From the NCBI GenBank assembly GCA_017354895.1, contig CP071498.1:3720001-3784000 (forward strand): 64,000 nt of DNA, in the 5' to 3' direction. The notes beneath the pieces are model-generated. The model ran no database searches. It was not told the DNA's origin and worked only from the letters and a program-made list of their open reading frames with translations. A program made the translations under genes and the position numbers. Position 1 is the stretch's first letter; the number at the start of each line of letters is the position of its first letter. This document shows positions 21,658-31,900 of the stretch, in pieces. The DNA comes from Podospora comata (Eukaryota; Ascomycota; Sordariomycetes; Sordariales; Podosporaceae).

Positions 21658-24311
21658 TCACTGCTTCCCCGTCTCCGTAATCCCATCAGCCTTTGTCTCA
21701 ACAACCTTGTACACACCCGCATTACCCTCACCCGCCGCAGCCCGCTCATAAGCCTCATCACTCCTATCACACAACACCTCAATATCAGCATCACTGAGCA
21801 CCTCCTTGTCCCCACTAAACTTGTACACCTGCCCATCCTTCAGCAGCAGCGCCTTGAGTGTTTCCTTGTCCAAGTCCTCTCTCATGTCAATCTTTTGCCC
21901 CATCGTCTTGAACCCACCCTTTTTGATCACCAGCTTTTCCAACCGTCTCTTTGCGTCTGCACTCCCCAATAACTCGTCCTCTACCGTGTCCTTGGTAGCC
22001 AACCGGTACACAACCACCGGTCTTGTCTGACCAATCCTGTGAGCGCGATCTTGCGCTTGTAAATCCTGCTGCGGGTTCCAGTCACTATCAAACAAGATGA
22101 CGGTGTCAGCCGAAGCAAGGTTGATACCCTGCCCCCCTGCCCTCGTGGTCAACAAGAAGATCTTGAGCTCAGGGTCCTTGTTGAAATCCTCAATCTGCGC
22201 CTGGCGGTCCTCCTGCGCTACTGACCCATCGATGCGACATACCGGCCACCCGCGCAGGTCGGCGCAGTACGACTCGAGCAGATCAAGCTGCTTGTTGAAC
22301 TGGCTGAAGATGAGCACCTTGTGGCCGCGCTCAAACAAGGCGGGGAGTAACCTGTCAAGAAGCAGCATCTTCCCTGAAGCAGTGACGATGGACTCGTCCG
22401 CTTCGCAGTCGTAAAAGTGATGGGGGGAGTTGCACACCAGACGGAGCTGCATGACGGGGTTGCCGAGTTTCTTGAGGGAGATCTCGCGTTTGGCAAGCTC
22501 AAGGGTTTTGGCTCGTTCGAATTCATCGGTGTCTTCGTCGAGGCCATTTGGTGCCTGCAGTTCGGTTTCCTCCTCGAGTTGTTTGGCCAACTTGGCCTCA
22601 AAGGCGTCGTCGTCGAGCATGTCGTCGTCTGAATCGGCATCTTTGTAGGATTTGCGGCCTCGTCGTGGTCGGCCGCGGACACTACTAGGGGTGGACTGAC
22701 GACTTGACTTGACGCTCTTGGGGGCGGGAGACTGCGGTGCTGGTGAGGCCTTGCGCTTGGTGCTGCCCTTCCGTGGTGATTCGCGAATCGGAAGGGCAGC
22801 TTCTGCCGCAGCACCTTGTTTCTTAGCCATGGTTGCTGCTTTGGGAGGACGCCCACTAGGTCGCTTTCCCATCATGAGGGCAAAGGCGTTCTTCTTCGCT
22901 GGAGGAGCTGGTGGCTCTTCCATCTTGACTGACATCGGGCTGGTCCTTGCGGTCGATGATGTGACCTCACTCTCCGTGTCTGGCTTCACGCTGCTTGACC
23001 TAGAGGAGCGTGTGCTGCGACTGGGCGATAATGCTGAGCTGTTGGCAGCTGTGAGCCTCTCCACGACCTTGTTTTCCAAGTAGGCCCGAGTGTCGATATT
23101 CTTATCGCTGATAGCGTTGTACAAGTCTGTCTGCTCCCTGGTCATCGGCGCATACAAAACATACTCTCTCTTTTTGGGCAGGTACTTGGCGACATCAGCC
23201 TTGACTCTGCGCAGAAGCAAAGGCTGCAACACCACGTGCATCTTCTTGACGAGTTCTTGCTTGGCCTTATCAGCAATGAACTCTTCGGTTCCTTCTTCAT
23301 CCTCGAGGTCACTAAAGTCGAACCAGCTCTCGAAGGACTCCCAGTCACTGAAGATCTTGGGCAACAAAAAGTTCAGCAGTGACCACAGCTCCTTGAGGTT
23401 GTTCTGAAGAGGGGTGCCGGTAATCAGGAGTCGGGTGGCAGAGGTGAATGTTTTGAGTTCCCGGAACAGCTTGGAGTCAAAGTTCTTCATCCGGTGACCC
23501 TCGTCGATGATGATAAACTCCCAGTTTATCTTGGAAAGGTTGGCACGGTCACGGATGACCATCTCATAGGTCGTGCAGACGACGGGAAACTTATTCGTAG
23601 GTCTGCCTCCCACGAGATGTTTGTTGATCTGGTTCTTGAAAATGCCGATACGTTGCTCAGGGGTGCCGTGGTACATGCAAACGGGGATTGAGGGGACCCA
23701 TTTGTGAAACTCATTCATCCAGTTCGATAGTGTACTCAACGGAGCAACAATCAGATGTGGACCGAGGTAATTTTCTTGCTCGCGGAGGAGAGCAATCAGG
23801 GAGATGGTTTGAATGGTTTTGCCTGGAGGTTATTAGCATGCCAGTGTTAACGAAGCCATGTAAGTGCTTGCATACCGAGACCCATCTCGTCAGCCAAAAT
23901 GCCACTCATTCCCTGTACGCAAATCTCGTACATCCAAGTAAGACCCTCCAACTGGTAGTCTCGCATAGTGCCGCCAACCAAGCACTTGGGCTGCTTGGCC
24001 ATGGTCAAGTCATGTTCTCCCAGTGTCTTGCCATCCAAGCCTGTTCCAACTCGGCCGAGGACTTTGGTCTTGTCTGTTAGAATGCTGCTAAACGCTGCAC
24101 TCTGGGCGAGAAGAGCATCCAGGTCCTTTCCCTTAGCCTCACGCTCCTCCTTTGTCAAGGGTCTTCGCTTCCATTTCTTCTTGCGCTTCTCCTCAGCCTT
24201 GAGATTCGCGAGGTGGGCCTTTTCCTCCTCGGCAGCGAGTATTTGCTCCTCTCTCAGCTTGGTGTAGCTCATTTTGGGCTTCTCGGCTTCCATCGTATTG
24301 GCGGACGCCAT
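21658..24311 (-). CDS. SNF2-family chromatin-remodelling ATPase, LSH/HELLS/Irc5 type (MUS-30-like)
   Basis: Nucleosome-remodelling ATPase of the LSH (HELLS) subfamily, whose Neurospora member MUS-30 is tied to genome stability and whose animal and plant members support DNA methylation. Exons 24311-23876 and 23822-21658 (53-bp intron) give 866 residues. Helicase motif I DEMGLGKTIQTISL spans the splice junction near 139-152. Motif II is DEGH at 252-255 (IIIDEGHRMKNFDSK), the DEGH form typical of this subfamily, followed by LLITGTPLQNNLKELWSLLN. The C-terminal lobe has LIFSQFNKQLDLLE, LLTTRAGGQGINLASAD and QAQDRAHRIGQTRPV. A basic, Ser/Pro-rich insert of about 180 residues separates the lobes. 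The first in-frame ATG is at 24311; the open frame above it has no ATG. Confidence 0.93.
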
Positions 24312-25108
24312 CGGGGCGGAAGCGAGCGATGGTGCGCAAGGGCTGATATGGTGTCGCAATGGAGAGCTACTAGGGAAGTCGTGATCGGACGAAAAACGCT
24401 GCTATCGCACGTCCGGATGAAAGAGTGCGGTCGCAAGTCGCAATTGGGAGCGAGGGGTGGGAGGGATGTCCCGGTCGTCAAAGCACGGCGGAATGCAACT
24501 CGCCACCACGCAAAAATCGTCGAGCAGTCGAACAATGAAGGCCAATTGAGTCGCCCAAATATTAAGCAGACAGTAGATTGTAGTAAAAAAGGACTTGACC
24601 GTCCGGAAAATACAAGGGATCCTCCAAGAAGAGACAAGAGTGGCACTTCCCCCAAAAATGGAGAGAAAACGCCGAAGGCAAAACAGTTGTGACAAAATCA
24701 ATTAACAGAGGCGCGTCGATGCACGCGACGGGCGATGGCGATTTTAATCGATTTCTGCACGCGTCAAAGAAGCAACGACGCGCAGTCACGCGCTTTTCCC
24801 AAAGCGACGAAGGTGCCAAGACAACCGTTCTGCTCCCCACATTCCTGCCTGAAAGCCAAGGTCAGAAAATGCTAGAGCTCAAGCTGCCCCTCCTTTTGAC
24901 TCAGAAAAAAGTGCCCCGCATTGAACATTGAACATTGAACAGCTTCAATCAAGTCTATCATATTCCCGACCAACGGGATACACCAACCACGCTGTCCTTC
25001 CTCCGCCCCTCCTTTGCTGCTCTCCGAAGCGCAATCCCTCTTTCCACCAGTCGACCATTCCAGTCACGACGACTTTCCCCCCTGTTTTTCCTGTCGAACC
25101 CGCGCATC
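24312..25108. promoter_or_regulatory. Divergent promoter between the MUS-30-like and ARC1 genes
   Basis: About 800 bp separate two outward-facing start codons. The right end carries the in-frame non-AUG extension of ARC1 described separately. A three-fold ATTGAAC tandem lies at 24921-24939. No other gene seen. Confidence 0.5.
24932..25108 (+). other. In-frame, ATG-less N-terminal extension of ARC1 resembling a mitochondrial presequence
   Basis: The ARC1 frame stays open for 59 codons upstream of its first ATG, from a TGA at 24929-24931, and contains no ATG. A TTG lies at 24935. The segment encodes a basic, hydroxylated stretch such as SFLRPSFAALRSAIPLSTSR and then RPFQSRRLSPLFFLSN, with very few acidic residues in its last 40 positions, as in matrix-targeting signals. 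Fungal aminoacyl-tRNA synthetase genes are known to make mitochondrial isoforms from UUG or ACG starts. Whether it is translated is inference. Confidence 0.4.
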
Positions 25109-26335
25109 ATGGCCTACCTCGACTCCCAGAAATACACCCCCGCCGAGGAAACCGAGATCCAATCCTGGCTCTCCAAGGCCTCCTCCGTGTCTCCCGATAA
25201 CTCCTCCCTCCTCGACGAGATTAACAATACCCTCGCCACCCGCACCACCGCCCTCGGCACCAAGCCCTCCAAAGCCGATATTGCTCTGTATGAGTCCCTC
25301 GCGCCCCTCGTCAAGTCCTGGGGCCCCGAGCAGCGCACCGGCGAGCACGGCCACCCCAACATTGTTCGCCTCGTCGACTTTGTGCAAAACTCACCCTTTT
25401 TCGGGCTCGACGTCAAGGACAAGGTCGAGGTCGATGTTGAGGATATTCGCTATGTCAAGCCCGTCGTTGACGCCAAGGCCGAGAAGGAGAGGTTGAAGAA
25501 GGAGAAGGCTGCTGCTGCTGCCGCCGCCGCTGGTGGTAACGCTGAGCAAAAGACCCTCGTCGACCGCACAAAGGAGGCTGCCCAAACAGTCGTTGAAAAG
25601 GCCGTCGAAGCCAAGAACACCGTTGTCGAGGCTGTCACTGGCGACGCTGCCGCCGCCGCTGGTGCCAAGCCCCAAAAGCAAAAGAAGGAGAAGAAGGAGA
25701 AGAAGGGCCGCGAGCCCGCCCCTCCCCCACCTCCCCAGGTCCTCTCGCCGTGCTTGATCGACCTCCGTGTTGGCCACATCCTCAAGGCGATCAAGCACCC
25801 CGAAGCTGACTCTCTTTATGTCTCCACCATCGCCATGGGCGACAAGCCCGGTACCGACGACACCACCGAAGTCGACGGTCAAATCTGCCGCACTGTCTGC
25901 TCGGGTTTGAACGGGTTGGTTCCTCTTGAGGAGATGCAAGGCCGCAAGGTGGTAGTGGTGTGCAACCTTAAGCCGGTCAAGATGAGGGGCATCAAGAGCA
26001 GCGCCATGGTGCTGGCTGCCTCGCCCAAGATCAAGGAGGGAGAGGTGGACGATCACAAGGGCCCCGTCGAGCTGGTCAACCCACCTGCCGATGCCAAAGC
26101 TGGCGAGAGGGTCTACTTTGAGGGGTGGGCCGGCGAGCCGGAGAAGGTGCTGAACCCAAAGAAGAAGATTTGGGAGACGTTCCAGCCTGGGTTTACGACT
26201 ACGGACGACTTGGAGGTTGCGTTTGATGCGGGGGTTGTGGAGGCGCTGGAGGGGAAGACGGGGTTGGGTAAGTTGGTGACGGAGAGCGGAGGGGTTTGCA
26301 AGGTGAAGAGCTTGACGGGTGCGCAGGTTAGGTAA
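25109..26335 (+). CDS. ARC1: Aminoacyl-tRNA synthetase cofactor with EMAPII-type tRNA-binding domain (ARC1-like)
   Basis: Probable cytosolic cofactor that binds tRNA and docks methionyl- and glutamyl-tRNA synthetases. One exon, 408 residues from ATG 25109. Residues 1-110 resemble the GST-C-like docking domain (TKPSKADIALYESLAPLVKS). Residues 125-205 are a Lys/Ala-rich linker with runs of KEKKEKKG. Residues 213-320 form the tRNA-binding OB fold (LIDLRVGHILKAIKHPEADS, VCSGLNGLVPLEEM, VVVCNLKPVKMRGIKSSAM). The C-terminal part resembles the EMAPII extension (NPKKKIWETFQPGF). A tyrosyl- or methionyl-tRNA synthetase C-terminal fragment is excluded because no catalytic domain is present. The upstream in-frame extension may give a second, mitochondrial product. 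Confidence 0.9.
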   Translation: MAYLDSQKYTPAEETEIQSWLSKASSVSPDNSSLLDEINNTLATRTTALGTKPSKADIALYESLAPLVKSWGPEQRTGEHGHPNIVRLVDFVQNSPFFGLDVKDKVEVDVEDIRYVKPVVDAKAEKERLKKEKAAAAAAAAGGNAEQKTLVDRTKEAAQTVVEKAVEAKNTVVEAVTGDAAAAAGAKPQKQKKEKKEKKGREPAPPPPPQVLSPCLIDLRVGHILKAIKHPEADSLYVSTIAMGDKPGTDDTTEVDGQICRTVCSGLNGLVPLEEMQGRKVVVVCNLKPVKMRGIKSSAMVLAASPKIKEGEVDDHKGPVELVNPPADAKAGERVYFEGWAGEPEKVLNPKKKIWETFQPGFTTTDDLEVAFDAGVVEALEGKTGLGKLVTESGGVCKVKSLTGAQVR

Positions 26336-26434
26336 TTTCTTCTTTTGAGTGTTTGGTTGTTTCACTGTGTGCAAGAACGATGGAGGAAAATAGAATAAAA
26401 AGGCTGTTTCCCTGTAATTTGCCTATGGAAGAAG

Positions 26435-26454
26435 GAAAGAAAGAAAGAAAGAAA
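26435..26454. repeat. (GAAA)5 microsatellite
   Basis: Five perfect GAAA units in the 3' region of ARC1, in a purine-rich tract. Confidence 0.85.
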
Positions 26455-26575
26455 TAAAGAGAGAAAATAAAAGCAACTAAAAATATCATGAAACCTCCCC
26501 TTCTTCTTTTCCCCCGTCTCTCCGTCTCCTCCCCTCCCTCCCCCCCCCCTTTTTTTTTATAAAAAAATGATCAAC

Positions 26576-27092
26576 TCAGTTTGGCTTGGTCAAAATCGCC
26601 GTGGGGAACGCTCCGGTGTGAGTCGGCGCGCAGCCGGTAGTGACGTACTCGGTGATGGTGGGGATCACGCATCCGGTAACGCACTTGGGGCAGCGGGCGG
26701 TGACGGTTTGGGTGGACGTCTTGGGGCAGCAGTCGTCGTGGCAGGGGACCTCCTTTTGCTCGATCTTGATGTAGGCCGGGCACATGATGGGGTCTTTGGG
26801 CTCGGGGCAGGCGGTGGCGCAGGCCTTTGGGGTGGTGGTGGTTGTGTGGGTGTAGCAGGAGGGCTTTGCAGAGCAGGCGGTTGGTTTGCTGGGGGGGGTG
26901 ATTACGGGGAGGGAGGCGGTGATGGCTGGGCCGCCGCCGGGGACGGTGAGGACTGGGAGGGAGGTGCCGGCTGGGATGGCGGAGCTGAACGGGGAGGGGG
27001 GGGAGTTAGTCGGTGGGGATGGGAGGAGGGAAGGAGGAAAGGGGGACGTACACTGCTCCGGCGAGGAGGAGGAGGAGGGTTGGGAGTTGCAT
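26576..27092 (-). CDS. Small secreted cysteine-rich protein
   Basis: Exons 27092-27052 and 26984-26576 (67-bp intron, donor GTACGT) give 149 residues. The N terminus MQLPTLLLLLAGAVSA is a classic signal peptide with likely cleavage after SA. The mature part is Pro/Thr-rich and then carries 12 cysteines, including PCHDDCCPK and ARCPKCVTGC, an even number consistent with six disulfides. The threonine runs (YTHTTTTTPK) suggest O-glycosylation. No transmembrane segment, GPI signal or known enzyme fold is visible. Such proteins are usually apoplastic or cell-wall proteins or effector candidates; I do not recognise a specific family. The intron interrupts the signal-peptide codons, as is common in fungal secreted proteins. 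Confidence 0.8.
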
Positions 27093-28916
27093 TTTGGTTG
27101 GAGAGGTGTGTGTGGGTAGAATGCTAATAATACCTTTGCTTGATGAGCTGGTGCGTGCTGGTGGTGAAGAGGATGAGAAAGTACGAGGGGCAAGGTCAGA
27201 GTCTGGGAGCTTTATACTCTCACGCCGGCCATACTTTGGTTTCTCGTGTCGTTTTCTGTTCCTGAATCAGACCCTCAGTTGACATGTGCGATCGACGGTG
27301 TCACTCCCAGAGAGGTAGAAACAACGAAACGGTAACAGCGCACAATGCTACGGCAGCGACAAGTTGATGGGGTTAGACCTGACTTGGCATCACGTTCAAT
27401 CTGGTGATTTCTGCAGAGAGATCGGGGGTAGAGATGCAGAGATGGGTATGGATACAACGCAGAAAAGGGGTCTACACTTTGAGGTGGTTGTGGCTGCCTC
27501 CGATGGGATGCATGTGCTTCGATGAGTGGCAGATGTGTTGAAGATACCCGACGGGTCTCTGCTTTCCGAGCCGGACATATGCTCTGCCTGTGCTCATACA
27601 CAACCCAACCTACTGTGTGTGTCGTCTTGACCCGATGACATTTTATGCTGTCCTTCTCATAGGCATGATTGAAGCTCCAGCATAAAATCATAGCACGGTC
27701 CAAAACCACTCAACCATACCCAGCTGCGACTTTCTCTCTCGTTCCGGCTGCGTTAATTTACACCTATATTAACTGATTGCTACCGTAACAAACATTAGGC
27801 GAGCGAGCAAAACCCATAAACCGGGGGTGTACATAACTCGCCGATGTTGTTTCCAGGTTCAGGTCCCAAAGCCAAGACAACGATGCCCGTTCAGGTAGAC
27901 GCGGCAGATATAAAGCCGTTATTTTCTTGGAAGCCTCTGGCGTCCAACCTCTCAGCATCTGTCAACTTTCCGAGAGTTTCGTAAGATTCCCGAGGTCTTT
28001 TAGAAACCACCGAGGTTTGTCCATAAAAACATGGGGGATAACAGAACGGATACGAACCGGAAACAAACAACTCTGCTTTCTGGTAGATACCATCCCGGGA
28101 AGTGGGAGAAAGTTTCTATTTATGTTTCCTTGGGTTCCTGGAATTGTGGATTTGAACCAGACCAAAAAACAAAAACACAGAATCACAAACCGTGGTACTG
28201 TTATAAGGTATCCAGGGGGCACGGCAAAACTCGACGTTGCTTTTGGGAAAGCTGGGGAAAGAGCCGATCAATTGGTCTCGGCATGGAGAGTCGGGAACGG
28301 CATGGTGACAGCGTCTGGCCTTGGCCCTTCAACCTCCTCCGCAACGGAAGCATTCCAGTTACTAATTGTGATACTTCCGTCTCTCAAAACTGGGGTTTCT
28401 GTTGTTGACTTTATCTCTCTTCTGCAAGCAGGACGTCCTATCACACCGACAAACACGCTCCCATGGGTGCTGAATCGCCGGTTCGGAGTCGAAGGCAATG
28501 GAGCCGGCCCATCCATCATCTCATTCTTACTTTGCTGTTTTTCCGCCCATCTCTTGATGCCCAGCCATACGAGTGTCAGTAGACAGGTGTTTTATGAGAG
28601 TTGAGGGTGTATCAATTACCTCTTTCAAGGCCTTTCTCGCACTTTGATACCACGACAAAACATCAGATTTGAGCAAGTGATGCACCTCACCTCTTATACT
28701 TTTCATATCACACCAACATGCTACCCAACCATATCTGTACTCTACTTTACATTTTCTCAAACCATCACGCCTCCCCTCGCCAAAGTCTTTTTATCCGCAT
28801 TCTCCCAAAACCCAGTTCATCTACAACGCCACGCAATATTCATGAATCCAAAAAAAAAACAAAAAAACGCCGCCCGATGCGCATGACCCCAGTGTTGTAA
28901 ATACTTGTGTAGAACA
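27093..28916. other. Intergenic, about 1.8 kb
   Basis: No supported gene. A 225-codon plus-strand frame (27927-28604) begins at TTG and has no family motif. It is more likely fortuitous. Confidence 0.5.
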
Positions 28917-31900
28917 TCATGAGAAAAAGTACTTGCTCTGCCTCAGCATTTGAATGTCAAAGTCGCCCTTGGCCGGGATGTCGGGGAAGGTCAGTGGAAG
29001 CCAGACAGTGACTTTTTGTTGCTGTGTTGTATTATTAGGAAAACTTTTGTCCTTTCGTGCCGAGAAAAGGTTCTTCTCCCACTTCTTCCCAGACACTTGG
29101 GCGGACTCGTCGGCTTGTTCTCCCTCTCCCAAGAGCTCTGTTGCGTCAGCCTCGCCCTCCATGCCGTGCTCCATGCCGTCCTCCATGCCATCCTCCGGTG
29201 CCGCCGTTGTGTCCGCCTCCGCTTCCACCGCCTCGGCGGCGCCGACCATCGAGTCAGGTGAACCCAACTTCTCAAGGATGCTAGCAGGCGTAACCATTTC
29301 CTCGCCTTCGAGTCTCTCCGAGGGAACCTCCGACTTGAGAAGCTTGAGCCGCTTCACTTCGAGCAACAACTCTTGACGGGCTGTCATACGAAAGCCCTTC
29401 CGCCAATCTTCGATCGCTTTCCCGGCCGGTGTGTTCTTGACGACGGTGGCGAGGTATACGGAATCACCAAAGCGGGCTTCAAACTCGCGCTTCAGGCGGC
29501 CAATGACATCCTCTTCGTGGATTCTAATGAACGAGTCCCTGATGATATCACTCATGATGTCTACATCAGACGCGTGTGTCCAAAACGAATCGTGGACGGC
29601 CGCAAACGTCAGGCCGCGCTCATCAGACTCCAACGCCGACAGCATCATGTGGCTGGCGTCGAGAGAGTGAATGAAGTTGGGCGGGAAGGCCTGCAGCTGC
29701 TTACGTCGGTTCACAGGGTCGGATCGATTCGTGTCCATGAGGCTGAGATTTTGAAGACAGGTCGCGATCACACGATTGGCCGTGTTACGGTATGGCTGCA
29801 CTACAGGCATCCGCAGGGGCGTTGTCCATACGATGGTGGAGAGAAACTTTTCCTTGAGAGCTTCAAGCGTGGATTCGTTCTTGACCGCTCTGAGCGACTT
29901 CGACTTCCGCTTGGGTGCCATGATAGCAACCTCGTCAGATGCTGCTTTTTTGGGCCGCCGTCTGTGCGAATCGGCTTCATACAAGGCCTGCTGGGCCTGC
30001 TGGTGCTCGACCTCATCCTGCTCCTCCATGGCAATCCTTCTCAGCTGCTCGGCGTTCAGTGATTGGCATACACGGCCGCCTATTTCACCTAACCACTTCT
30101 GGATGTCGTGGGCGCCCTTGAACATGCTAGACAGTGCGTCAAACACCTTGCTAGTGCAGTAGGAGGCGAGCACGTTGGGATTGATGCCGGTGTCAGCCTC
30201 AATGGTGGGATAGAGGGCATCCAGCTGTTTCAGGATCTGCTTTCTGGCACCTGTTCGAGTGACGCCGTAGACGTTCGTCATGACGGTCTGCTTAACCACC
30301 TTTCTGACGATCTTGCCTTTGAGGGCTATCGCGAGGTCAAGATTGAGCTCGTCGGCGTCATGGTCTATGCGTTTTGCCACGATAGCAGCGACGGCCGAGT
30401 AGACATCGGCCGGCCGCTCGCCGGGAATGAGATTGACTTGCTCGGCACCCCACGTGTCACCACCGAGAGCGGCATAATGCTGAAGACCATTGCAGGTGCC
30501 GTCTTGGTGAATTGGGAGGTGGGACACGAACTTAGTAGGGTCCGGGTGCTCCAGGGCGTCTGTCAGCTCAAAGCAGGTCGCAAGGCATTGCCATGGGTCC
30601 TCGGCCTTGAGCCACCAGCCGTTGCCATTCAGCGGGTTCCGAACCGAGTCGAGCGCGTTCTGAAGGTTTTCATTGGTAAACTCCTCACGCTCGGCCAAAC
30701 TCGCCTTGTCGAAACCGTAGACGTTGGCGAGATGGATCTTGAGCCACCGCAGCCCGTTGGTGCCCAGCGGCTTTCCCTTGGCAAACTTGAGCAGGCCGCG
30801 CATGTGGTCAGCACCCATATGGTTAAGGTAGGTCGGAACCGGGTACGCTCGCCCACGGAAATCCAGATTGTGAGGGAAGAAGAAGGTCTGGTCACGGAAG
30901 GCTCGTGCGATCTCCAACTGGAAATTCATAAAGCATCGCTGCGAGTGCAGACCGCCCTTTTCGTTCTCGACGGCCTTGACAGCCTTGAGCCAAACACGTC
31001 GGGCCAAGGGGTCGTCCAGGTTTTCAGGCTCGGGCGGCATCGGCAGGTTGGGGTTCACGGCTGGAATGTTGGCGACTTCTGCTCCGTTGTTCCAGGCTTC
31101 AAGCATGACATCGAACACCTTGCGGTTGATTCTCCAAGCTGTTTGCCCCAACACATCGAGCCCCTTCATCATCTGCTCCATGTCGCCTCTCTCGATGGCG
31201 GCCTCGGTGTAGATCTGCTGATCCTTCTCTTGTGCCTTGGCTCGAACCACGGATGTCGGATATTCGATGAACCCACCCTTCTCCCACTTGGTCCATGGCT
31301 CAGGCTCGACCACCATGGGCAGATGCCGGGCAAGCACCTCAACTCGAGGTTCCGTCTTCAGGATATCGACCAGGGCGCGATTGGGCACAATGACGCCAAC
31401 CTTCTTTCCCCTCCTCAGCTGGGTTGAATGGGAGAAGGCGGGCTGCATCTGCGAGACGAGCTCCTTGGTCTCCGGGTGCTCCCTGACGACGGTCACCTTT
31501 GCCGTGTCCAGAAAAGCGCCCAGCAGCAGAGCACCGAATTTGGTTTTGGTGGTCGCAGGCCACCTTGGCTCCAAAATCGGCAATGGCAAGTCAGAGGAAA
31601 AGACCTTGCCATCATTGGCCGCTTGCGCTGGCTCTTCCTGGCCTCCTCTCTTGGCCGCATAGTAGTCGCGCGCCTTGGCCACCTTCAAGAGTGTCTTCGC
31701 CTTTTGCTCACGAGCCTTTTGCGTCCTGGCCATCTCTTTTGGGATGCTCTGCGTTGCCTTGTAGACTCGAATGTCTTCTTCGACGCTGCTCGCGAGGTGA
31801 TGCACGACCCTGGTGAGAGGAACGCCCTTATCGACACCATATGTGGAAACCAGACTGAGCAAGGAGAGGATGACTACGGCCGCAAGACGATCAGGAGTTG

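Noticed and set aside
28145-28160. Minus-strand GGTTCAAATCC resembling a tRNA B-box
   Set aside because: Flanking bases do not form a T-stem and no acceptor stem is present.
27927-28604. 225-codon plus-strand frame
   Set aside because: Starts at TTG, no recognisable domain, uneven composition; probably fortuitous.
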